DNA from: an uncultured Moraxella sp.
Lineage (GTDB): Bacteria; Pseudomonadota; Gammaproteobacteria; Pseudomonadales; Moraxellaceae
Direction: 5' to 3'
DNA: 12,966 bases
NCBI GenBank assembly: GCA_927911235.1
Contig: CAKMOY010000073.1
Coordinates: 1 to 12,966 of the forward strand
The notes below the pieces were generated by a model. The model was not told where the DNA came from. It was given only the letters and a program-made list of their open reading frames with translations, and searched no databases. Positions 6,597 through 12,966 of the stretch are shown here, piece by piece (positions within the stretch are counted from its first letter, which is position 1; each line of letters begins with the position of its first letter). The position numbers and the translations under genes are program-made.

Positions 6597-8258
6597 TTAA
6601 TTCGCAATCTTTTTATATTTCATGCGTTTTGGCTCAGCATCCGCCCCCAATTGTTTTTTGCGATACGCCTCAAACTCTGAGTAGTTACCATCAAACCAAA
6701 TCGGGCCTTCGTCTTCAAACGCCAAGATATGGGTGGCAATACGGTCCAAGAACCAGCGGTCATGCGACACCACCATCACCGTCCCTGGGAACACTTCCAC
6801 CGCATCTTCCAACGCACGCAAGGTTTCCACGTCAAGGTCGTTTGACGGTTCGTCCAGTAACAGCACGTTCGCCCCTTGTTTTAGGGTTTTGGCAAGTTGC
6901 AAACGGTTACGCTCACCACCTGATAGACTGCCGACCAATTTTTGTTGGTCTTGACCTTTAAAGTTAAAGCGACCGATATAGGCACGGCTTGGCGTGGTGT
7001 ACTCGCCCACGGTAATCATGTCCAAACCGTCCGAGACTTCTTCCCACACGGTTTTTTTGTCGTCAAGCTCATCACGCACCTGTCCGACATACGCCACTTT
7101 TACGCTTTCGCCAACTTCCACCGAACCTGTGTCTGGCTTGTCTTTGCCTGTAATCATGTTAAACAGCGTGGTTTTACCTGCACCGTTTGGACCAATGATA
7201 CCGACAATCGCCATCGGTGGCACGGTGAAAGATAGGTTTTCGTAAAGCAAGCGGTCGCCAAAGGATTTGCTAATGCCTTTAACTTCAATGACTTTATTGC
7301 CCAAGCGTGGTCCTGGTGGAATGTAGATTTCAGCCGTTTCGTTACGTTGTTGAAACTCTCGTGAGTTCATCTCTTCAAAACGCTCTAGGCGAGATTTTGA
7401 TTTGGCTTGCTGACCTTTTTGGTTTTTTCGCACCCACTCAAGCTCTTGTTTTAACGCTTTGGCAAAGGCTTCTTCTTGTTTTTGCTCTTGCTCTAGGCGT
7501 TTATTTTTTTGCTCAAGCCATTCGGTATAATTGCCTTGATAAGGGTAGCCATAGCCACGGTCAAGTTCCAAAATCCACTCGGCAACGTTGTCAAGAAAAT
7601 AACGGTCGTGGGTAATCGCCACAATCGTGCCTGTGTAATCCTTCAAAAACCGCTCAAGCCAAGCGACTGATTCAGCGTCCAAGTGGTTGGTAGGTTCGTC
7701 CAATAACAACATATCGGGTTTTGACAAAAGCAGACGGCACAAGGCAACACGGCGTTTTTCACCGCCAGAGAGTTTGGTAACGTCAGCGTCCCAAGGTGGC
7801 AGACGCAAGGCATCGGCGGCTTTTTCTAGTTGGGTGTTTAGGTTGTGAGCGTCCCACGCTTGAATGATGTCTTCCATTTTGCCTTGCTCGGCGGCAAGTT
7901 TGTCAAAATCGGCATCGGGTTCGGCATATTCGGCATAAATTTGGTCTAGGCGAGCCAGTGCGTCTAGGGCTTCACGCACACCATCTTCGACGTTGCCGCG
8001 TACGTCTTTGGCGGGGTCAAGCTGGGGTTCTTGGGGTAGATAGCCAACCTTGATACCAGTAGCGGCACGAGCTTCCCCGCTATAATCGGTATCCACACCC
8101 GCCATGATGCGTAGTAGTGTTGATTTGCCTGCACCGTTTAGACCCAGTACGCCGATTTTGGCACCAGGGAAAAACGATAAGTTGATGTTTTTGAGAATTT
8201 CACGCTTGGGGGGAACAAGTTTTGACACCTTGTTCATGGTGTAAATATATTGAGCCAT
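6597..8258 (-). CDS. ettA: Energy-dependent translational throttle protein EttA (ABC-F ATPase)
   Basis: EttA is a soluble ABC-F protein that binds the ribosomal E site and couples translation to the ATP/ADP state. The 553-residue product has two ABC domains: Walker A GLNGAGKS (39-46), signature LSGGE (163-167), Walker B LLLDE (184-188); then GPNGAGKT (356-363), LSGGE (445-449) and LLLDE (466-470), the last followed by PSNDLD as is typical of EttA. Between them, about residues 240-320, lies the charged linker that contacts P-site tRNA. Start: ATG at 8258 (MAQYIYTMNKVSK), preceded by AAGGA; the longer frame beginning at 8279 is not needed. Length matches E. coli EttA (555). Last gene of the long leftward gene string, 52 bases after the PRTase gene. 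Frame intact. Confidence 0.96.
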   Translation of the reverse strand: MAQYIYTMNKVSKLVPPKREILKNINLSFFPGAKIGVLGLNGAGKSTLLRIMAGVDTDYSGEARAATGIKVGYLPQEPQLDPAKDVRGNVEDGVREALDALARLDQIYAEYAEPDADFDKLAAEQGKMEDIIQAWDAHNLNTQLEKAADALRLPPWDADVTKLSGGEKRRVALCRLLLSKPDMLLLDEPTNHLDAESVAWLERFLKDYTGTIVAITHDRYFLDNVAEWILELDRGYGYPYQGNYTEWLEQKNKRLEQEQKQEEAFAKALKQELEWVRKNQKGQQAKSKSRLERFEEMNSREFQQRNETAEIYIPPGPRLGNKVIEVKGISKSFGDRLLYENLSFTVPPMAIVGIIGPNGAGKTTLFNMITGKDKPDTGSVEVGESVKVAYVGQVRDELDDKKTVWEEVSDGLDMITVGEYTTPSRAYIGRFNFKGQDQQKLVGSLSGGERNRLQLAKTLKQGANVLLLDEPSNDLDVETLRALEDAVEVFPGTVMVVSHDRWFLDRIATHILAFEDEGPIWFDGNYSEFEAYRKKQLGADAEPKRMKYKKIAN

Positions 8259-8310
8259 GTTTTTCCTTTTTTGAAACAAATAATAGAAAAATAAAAAGTT
8301 TAACTTTACA

Positions 8311-9483
8311 TTATCGCATTGTTAAAGCATTTGGGCAAGGTGAAATCACTAGCAGATTATCAAAAGTTTGCCAAATATTATCCACGCTATTTTCTGCCGT
8401 TTCTACGAACAATAACACCTTATCCCATTCGCTTGGCACGACATTATACACAAAATTGGTTAAACCCAAGCCATAATTATCAGCAAAAGTTAAAACTGAA
8501 CGAATCGCACTTTTTTCATGAATAGCAACAGGCGAGCGAGTAAGTGCCGAAAACTTGACATTTGCTCCCTTTTTTTCCAAAATTTCTGCCAACAAAAATG
8601 GCAACCACACAAATTCATTACTGCCTAGTACCAAAATTTTTTGGTTTTTTATAGCGTTTAAATCAATTTTTTGGGTTAAATGATTGAATAAAAAATCCAC
8701 GCCAGCCGTTGTGTTTAGCGTGGGAAACCGCCCCCACTTGCCTGTAGCCATTAACGGCTGACTGCCCGCTTTGGTGGTGTCCAAAGATGGCATAGTTACG
8801 CTTGGCGGATTGGGTTTGTCAGTCCATTGCCAACTGCCTGCCATCAGATGATGACGAAAAAATGCCAAATCGTTAAATGGATTGTTCGCCACTTTGCCAA
8901 GCGACCAATCCACCAAAGTCGCCAAGTGTACTTGTTCAAGCTGTTTTAACCCTGCTTGGCGTAACGCATTGACGACATTTTGACAAGTTTGCCCTGTGGA
9001 CGCTTCATCATCAACCATAATCAAGGTTTTGGCATTAAAGACTTGATTTTGCAAGATTTTATCATCGCTTTGGTAAATCAAATGTTGGCTTGCGTGGCTG
9101 TGGTCTTCGCTAAAAGTCGTCAAAAGTTCGCCTGTTTGGGCGTGGCGAGTGGAGTTGAGCAGAATGGCGTTGGGATAACGTTGTTGTAACACTTGATGTA
9201 CGCCTGCGGACAGCCCCACGGCGGTTTCTGCCATGCCGATGACGACTATCGGCTGTGGCAAGTCGTTTGGGATTAAATCTGCCAAATCGCTAAAGGCTTG
9301 TCGCATGATTTTTGGGGCGACTGGGATATGTCGTCCTAGCACTTTAGATACGAATAAAAAGGCTCGTTTTGGGTTAATCCGTTCGGCAAAGCCAAGTAAA
9401 TCATCAAGCTGATAATCGCCTTTTGTTTGGTAATTTAACGTGAGCGTGCCACGAGATAAATTGATGGTTTTTTGGTTAGTCAT
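8311..9483 (-). CDS. PRTase-TRSP domain protein of the Ter neighbourhood
   Basis: A 390-residue protein resembling the phosphoribosyltransferase-like proteins with a C-terminal TRSP domain found in Ter (tellurite/stress resistance) gene clusters. The N-terminal part (about 10-225) carries the PRPP-binding loop VDDEASTGQT (157-166), preceded by hydrophobic TLIM, and the family segments RAFLFVSKVLGRH and GMAETAVGLSAGV. The C-terminal part (about 235-385) would be TRSP. In published Ter comparative work these enzymes are proposed to make a nucleoside-like metabolite together with ATP-grasp and aldolase-type partners; those partners are absent here. Its ATG (9483) overlaps the stop of the upstream NYN remnant by 8 bases, suggesting translational coupling before decay. 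Frame intact. Confidence 0.82.
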   Translation of the reverse strand: MTNQKTINLSRGTLTLNYQTKGDYQLDDLLGFAERINPKRAFLFVSKVLGRHIPVAPKIMRQAFSDLADLIPNDLPQPIVVIGMAETAVGLSAGVHQVLQQRYPNAILLNSTRHAQTGELLTTFSEDHSHASQHLIYQSDDKILQNQVFNAKTLIMVDDEASTGQTCQNVVNALRQAGLKQLEQVHLATLVDWSLGKVANNPFNDLAFFRHHLMAGSWQWTDKPNPPSVTMPSLDTTKAGSQPLMATGKWGRFPTLNTTAGVDFLFNHLTQKIDLNAIKNQKILVLGSNEFVWLPFLLAEILEKKGANVKFSALTRSPVAIHEKSAIRSVLTFADNYGLGLTNFVYNVVPSEWDKVLLFVETAENSVDNIWQTFDNLLVISPCPNALTMR

Positions 9484-9846
9484 CGCTTACTTCTACCCCT
9501 AGCACTTCGCACAATCTGCGTAAATCACCTTTAACAAGTTGTTGGCGTTGGTTAAATTGCCAACCGCTTGCCACTTTTACCAGTTCAAACAAATCCATCG
9601 CTTCAATCACCAACGCAATATCGGTCGCATTTTTGCCTTTGACATAACATAGCTAAACTGTTGCATGGGGTCAATCGCATATTTTAAAATCACCTCTTGC
9701 CAACTGGATAAATTGCTCTGTCCCCAGTCGCCATAGATTTTTTTGGTGCGAATTTTACCCAATTTTTCAATGGCTTGTAAAATTACGCCTATCGTTTTGG
9801 CGGACGCATTGTCTGCGTCAATCAATACTGCAATATTGTTTAACAT
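9476..9846 (-). pseudogene. Remnant NYN-domain nuclease gene (5-base duplication, core lost)
   Basis: The N-terminal half reads like a NYN (PIN-like, LabA family) RNase: MLNNIAVLIDADNASAKTIG, then KKIYGDWGQ and PMQQFSYV. The open frame then runs out of register at an exact tandem repeat, ACATA-ACATA at 9642-9651 (TATGT twice on the minus strand). Removing one copy restores QQFSYVKGKNATDIALVIEA and an open frame of 121 codons to TAA at 9476-9478. Even so, the stretch that normally follows (a DGF...SSDSDF segment with metal-binding Asp) is missing: after AMDLF the protein jumps to ELVKVASGWQFNQRQQL and ends in RRLCEVLGVEV. Usual NYN proteins are 150-260 residues. Start chosen at ATG 9846, spaced from GAGAG at 9854-9858; ATGs at 9849 and 9852 are alternatives. 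Sits between the TerD-protease and PRTase-TRSP genes. Confidence 0.7.
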
Positions 9847-9922
9847 CATCATATCTCTCAAATTATTTCAATATATTTAACTCAACTTTTATCAATTCTA
9901 CAAAAAATACTTCCTAAAATTT

Positions 9923-11100
9923 TTACGCCTGACACCCAACGAGCCACAAGGCTTCTTTGCTTTGTTTGGTTAATTGTGGGGTAGAAAGTGGGCTTTGGCT
10001 GACATTTTTTGGTAAATCGCTGACATTTAACCCAGCACTCGCCACTAATGCCAACAATAATTGGCTTTTTGTCGCATAATTCATATTTTGGGCGTTGGAA
10101 ATACTGTGCGTTACCATGCCAATCACTTCGCCAGTCGGTAACAGTAGCGGACTGCCACTTGACCCCGGTTGAATGGGGGCAGTAAACTGCAAATAGCGAA
10201 TGTCATTGCCAATGCCCTGTAGCCCTGCGATATTGCCCCGCGTAACTTGTAACTGACTGCCAAGCCCTGTCAGCGGAAAACCCAAGGTAGTAACGCTTTC
10301 ACCCAATAAATCATAGCCCAATTCACGAATAGGAATAAAACTCGGCAATGGTTCGCTCACCTTGAGTAAGGCGGTATCACTGCCTTCATCAGCAAGCACA
10401 ACTTGAGCCTGTCTATCCGCCTGTCCTTTCTGACGAATACCGATGATAGTTACCCCATCAATAACGTGTTCACAAGTGAGCAGATGATAACGGTCAATCG
10501 CAAAGGCTGTGCCAGTCCAAGTTTCACCTGCTTGCGGACATGAGCGACTGTTGGGCTGTTGTCCTTGTTGCCCTTGTTGTAGGCTTTCATGAATGGTGGG
10601 GTGGCGAGCGTCAAGGCTAATTTGCAAGCGTTCAGCAAAACTGGATAAATGCTGACTGCTATTTCCGCCAAGGCTCGCACCTTGTATTGTCCGTTTCGTT
10701 CGTAAATTTCTAGGATAATACTGGCTTTGACGTGGCGTTCGTTGCTGTTAAATTGATAAGTAATTTCTTGGTTAATTTGAATATCAAATTGGCTGATTTC
10801 AACGGCAGGTAAATTAACATTCGGCGTATCATAAGCGTAAGCAATCAGTTGTACAGTGTGGGCGTGATGGGTTTTAAACAAGGTATCTAGGTCTAATTGC
10901 CAACAATTATTCTGGCTGTCAAATTTTCCCCAGTCTTTATTTTCGTGTAGGTAAGCAGGGCTGATGATGGCTTTTCGCTCTTTGTCCATGACAAGCCACA
11001 ATAGCCCAATTTCACTACCGAGTTGTTGATGATTTTTAATGTAAATATCGCAATGGCTTTGGTTTAATGGAGCGTTTGCCCCTAGCGGTAGGTTTAGCAT
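9923..11100 (-). CDS. TerD-domain / trypsin-like serine protease fusion (one-base frameshift)
   Basis: Two overlapping frames form one 392-residue protein if one G is added in TTGGCGGAA (plus strand 10665-10669). The N-terminal part, residues 1 to about 162, is TerD-like: it starts LNLPLGANAPLN and ends YKVRALGG(N), matching the strand pattern of TerD calcium-binding stress proteins. After a Gln/Gly-rich linker comes a trypsin-like domain (about 190-355) with a plausible triad: His212 in CEHVID, Asp242 in GSDTALLKV and Ser315 in QPGSSGSP. There is no signal peptide, so it should act in the cytoplasm. The missing base may be an error or a mutation. TerD fused to a protease is compatible with Ter-system architecture, where TerD proteins act as scaffolds or sensors; the substrate is unknown. 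Confidence 0.78.
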
Positions 11101-11125
11101 AGATTTTACCCAAGAGAAATTTGTT

Positions 11126-11892
11126 TTATCTTAGCATATTTTTTTGTAAAAACTTGACATTTTTTAGGATAATAGGTTTGACAAATAATTTGCCAAAAAA
11201 ATTTGGCATAAAATTTTGTTTTAAAATTTGCCATGTGATTGGATTGGTTAAATTTTGCCAAAAAACTTTGTAAGGTGGGGCAAACATCAACAATAACACC
11301 ACCGCCGAATACAAGGCAAAATAAGATTTTTTTGATTTTTGTCAAAAAATTTGATGGCTGTGCCAAAGGATTTTTTGATTTTTAAGCCAAAAATATTGAC
11401 GCTGTACATTTCGTCCAAAATCAAATGCACCATCGTCCCAAAAAATAAAAACAAGCCCAAAAACCAACTAAATACCGCCCCATTTTTGACCCCATAGTAA
11501 CTGGCATACACCAATATCAGCGACAACAGCAACATAAACGGAATGGAATGCACAATGCCACGGTGTACCGTCAAACTGCTAAACAACATCAGCACGCCCC
11601 ACCGCATCATAGCGTACACACTCGCCCACACCACCAAAAGCTCCACCACGCTCAACTCCGCTATCCAAAACACCACCGCCCCAAAGGCGACCAATAAGGC
11701 GATGATGTTAAAACCTATGCGTGTGGGAATGGAGTTTTCAAGGTCAATGTCTGGCAACAGTCCGCCTATCGTGCCAACGATGGCACACAAAAAAAACTCA
11801 ATGGAGGTTACCATGCCAGCCTTATAAACGACAAGGCTTGCGGTGGTACTCATGATAAAGGCGGTGGATAAATGGGTGTTAAAATTTGCCAT
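11126..11892 (-). CDS. YdjM-like metal-dependent membrane hydrolase (one-base frameshift)
   Basis: A DUF457/YdjM-type multi-pass inner-membrane protein. The first frame has 201 residues, with family motifs MANFNTHLSTA at the start, GGLLPDIDLENS near 43, HRGIVHSIP near 110 and HLILDEMYSVNIFG near 156; these His and Asp residues are the presumed metal ligands. At least four hydrophobic segments lie between them. The frame breaks after FFDKNQK in a run of seven A (plus-strand T run 11327-11333); an eighth A lets it continue as SYFALYSAVVLLLMFAPPYK and end at 11126, for 255 residues, close to the family's normal shape. E. coli YdjM is an SOS-regulated membrane protein of unclear reaction. Starts 14 bases after the toxin gene and ends 25 bases before the TerD-protease. 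Confidence 0.8.
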
Positions 11893-11906
11893 TTTGTTTT
11901 TTTAGG

Positions 11907-12377
11907 TTAGACTTGTGAATGTTGCAACTTGGCAACCGCTAGGATAAGGCGATAAGGATTATCCGTTTTTTTAAAACCAAGCCTTTCATAATAAGCGACC
12001 AGTTCGTCTGTTTTGGCATCAATCACCACAAAACCAATGCCTGTTTGCACCGCCAAATGGCGAATTTTCACTAAAGCATGGGCGATAAGTTTTTTTGACA
12101 AGCCTTGCCCTTGATAATCCACGCTCACGCCCATACGTCCGATTAAAATCGCAGGAATTAAGTTTGGATAGCCTTTAATGCGTTGCTCACGGCTGTCAAG
12201 GTGCAAATTTGACAGCGTATAAAAGGCTTTGATAACCTTGCCATCGGCTAACACATGGGTTTGGGCAATGCCTTTTTTGGCGTGTTGGCTTGCCATATGT
12301 TGCAAATAATGGTTGATAATTGGGTTGCCACAGTCAAAACTTGCCTTGTCATGCTGTTTGTTTAACAATTCAAACAA
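11907..12377 (-). CDS. TacT-like GNAT acetyltransferase toxin
   Basis: A 156-residue GNAT of the TacT/AtaT type, which by family knowledge blocks translation by acetylating the amino group of charged tRNAs. It begins with the family's FDCGNP..NHYL pattern (residues 14-25), has the acetyl-CoA loop GRMGVSVDYQGQGLS (80-94) and the YYERLGF motif (129-135), whose Tyr is the expected catalytic residue. In related toxins the loop usually ends QGxGLG; here the last Gly is Ser94, a small difference of unknown effect. Its ATG at 12377 overlaps the end of the antitoxin gene by 8 bases, the usual coupled layout. The frame is intact, so the toxin is presumably active and held by its partner. Confidence 0.9.
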   Translation of the reverse strand: MFELLNKQHDKASFDCGNPIINHYLQHMASQHAKKGIAQTHVLADGKVIKAFYTLSNLHLDSREQRIKGYPNLIPAILIGRMGVSVDYQGQGLSKKLIAHALVKIRHLAVQTGIGFVVIDAKTDELVAYYERLGFKKTDNPYRLILAVAKLQHSQV

Positions 12378-12633
12378 GGCTTTCTCCCAATGTCAACAAC
12401 TGTTTTAATTCGTCATTGGGTGGCGTGGTGTCGTTTAACATCTCGTTAATCAGTTGACTTTCTTGTTCGCTTAAATGCCAAATGGGTGTTTCATTGATGA
12501 TTTTTAGCGATTTTTCAAATACCACATTGAGCATAAATTGGCTCATGCTAAGCCCCATTGTTTGACTGGCTTGTTCAATAATGGCTTTGGTTTGGGGTGT
12601 GGTTCTGATACTGATACGTTCGGTTGCTTGCAT
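12370..12633 (-). CDS. DUF1778 antitoxin (TacA-like)
   Basis: An 87-residue ribbon-helix-helix antitoxin. The N-terminal RERISIRTTP-type strand (here ATERISIRTTPQTKAIIEQA) and following helices to about residue 45 form the DNA-binding dimer; the acidic C-terminal half (residues 50-87, ending TLGESLV) is the part that wraps the GNAT toxin in known pairs. ATG at 12633. First gene of the pair, with its own promoter and a dyad close upstream; autorepression as an antitoxin-toxin complex is expected from the family. Confidence 0.9.
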   Translation of the reverse strand: MQATERISIRTTPQTKAIIEQASQTMGLSMSQFMLNVVFEKSLKIINETPIWHLSEQESQLINEMLNDTTPPNDELKQLLTLGESLV

Positions 12634-12671
12634 AACTTTTCCGATATTAAATGTGTGTCATTTGTTAGTAC

Positions 12672-12700
12672 ATTATACAAGCAACTTGTTCAATTAACAA
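12672..12700 (-). promoter_or_regulatory. Toxin-antitoxin promoter with embedded operator
   Basis: On the minus strand TTGTTA (12695-12700) and a perfect TATAAT (12672-12677) are spaced by exactly 17 bases. Between them lies a perfect dyad ACAAG-N3-CTTGT (12677-12689) touching the -10 box, well placed for repression by the ribbon-helix-helix antitoxin. The transcript would start about 30 bases before the antitoxin ATG. Confidence 0.75.
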
Positions 12701-12782
12701 ACAAAATCAATCTTTTTCAAAATTACCAATGAACTTTAAACCACAATGAAAAAACCGATAAAAATTGACCATAACTGGGTAA

Positions 12783-12823
12783 AATCATTAGCAATAACAG
12801 AATAATTGCTATTACTAATGATT
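12783..12823. repeat. Long inverted repeat near the right edge
   Basis: AATCATTAGCAATA (12783-12796) pairs with TATTACTAATGATT (12810-12823) at 13 of 14 positions, loop of 13. No T run follows on either strand, so it is not a typical terminator. It lies about 70 bases downstream of the partial tnpB and may be the subterminal hairpin of that element or the edge of its target. A smaller hairpin GGATA-TT-TATCC adjoins at 12823-12834. Confidence 0.5.
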
Positions 12824-12892
12824 GGATAAATATCCGTCCCAAAAAACCTATCCAAATCTACCTATAGGCAAATTTAGCGTTTTCTTCCTACT

Positions 12893-12966
12893 TCACCGTT
12901 GTTTGCTCTTGTCATTTGACTTAAGACTTACATCAACTCCATAGGCTATCACCGTAGAACTTACGG
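12893..12966 (-). CDS. 3' end of a TnpB-like gene (IS200/IS605 type), partial
   Basis: Only the last 23 codons are in the window (stop TGA at 12893-12895): VSSTVIAYGVDVSLK and then a Lys/Ser/Asn-rich tail ending KQR. The acidic-to-basic tail with a YGVDV motif resembles the C-termini of TnpB/OrfB proteins of IS200/IS605 elements, which are RNA-guided nucleases. The gene begins beyond the right edge. With so short a stretch the call rests on resemblance only. The bases 12824-12892 would then include the guide-RNA scaffold (omega RNA) and right end. Confidence 0.55.
   Translation of the reverse strand, partial: VSSTVIAYGVDVSLKSNDKSKQR

Noticed and set aside
6629..7615. Several plus-strand open frames opposite ettA
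   Set aside because: They are antisense shadows of a strongly conserved coding sequence.
8311..9483. PyrE-type or other housekeeping phosphoribosyltransferase
   Set aside because: The VDDEASTGQT loop with a long C-terminal domain and 390-residue length fits PRTase-TRSP, not the roughly 210-residue PyrE family.
10450..10627. Two genuinely overlapping genes for TerD-like and protease proteins
   Set aside because: The end of the first frame and the start of the second are out-of-frame versions of one continuous conserved sequence.
11106..11366. Third-frame 86-residue open frame at the end of the ydjM-like gene
   Set aside because: It overlaps the hydrophobic C-terminal segment that continues the ydjM-like protein in another frame and has no motif of its own.
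12633..12966. CRISPR array or tRNA gene near the right edge
   Set aside because: No regularly spaced repeats and no cloverleaf or TTCGA arm could be found here or elsewhere in the window.

Overview
The window reads like a chromosomal segment of a low-GC gammaproteobacterium of the Moraxellaceae, probably Moraxella or a close relative. The grounds are the rpsB-tsf pair, an isocitrate lyase of the long (about 530 residue) Acinetobacter/Pseudomonas type beside a LysR regulator, an EttA close to the proteobacterial norm, and AT-rich intergenic DNA. This is recognition by eye; no database search was possible.

Layout. Bases 1-388 hold the end of an unidentified upstream region and a long rpsB leader with a stacked hairpin. 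Then rpsB (389-1146) and tsf (1307-2185) run rightwards and stop at a strong bidirectional hairpin. On the minus strand follow a membrane-anchored thioredoxin-fold protein (2258-2782) and aceA (2898-4486). A lysR gene (4792-5829) diverges from aceA across an AT-rich control region. At 5878-6383 lies a decayed gene of unknown function whose 5' end abuts a 113-base MITE/REP-like palindromic element (6391-6503).

From 12.7 kb down to 6.6 kb everything runs leftwards with short gaps: a DUF1778-GNAT toxin-antitoxin pair (12633-11907), a YdjM-like membrane protein (11892-11126), a TerD-domain/trypsin-like protease fusion (11100-9923), a remnant NYN-type nuclease gene (about 9846-9476), a PRTase-TRSP protein (9483-8311) and ettA (8258-6597). 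The TerD, NYN and PRTase-TRSP genes resemble a reduced piece of the Ter (tellurite/stress/phage-resistance) gene neighbourhoods. At the right edge is the 3' tip of what looks like a TnpB gene of an IS200/IS605-type element.

Five reading frames (rpsB, aceA, terD-protease, ydjM-like, and the start of the unknown gene) are each broken by what looks like one missing base, mostly in a homopolymer. Because rpsB is essential and otherwise intact, most of these are probably base-calling errors rather than mutations. The NYN gene differs: it has a 5-base tandem duplication and seems to have lost the middle of its domain, which looks like genuine decay.
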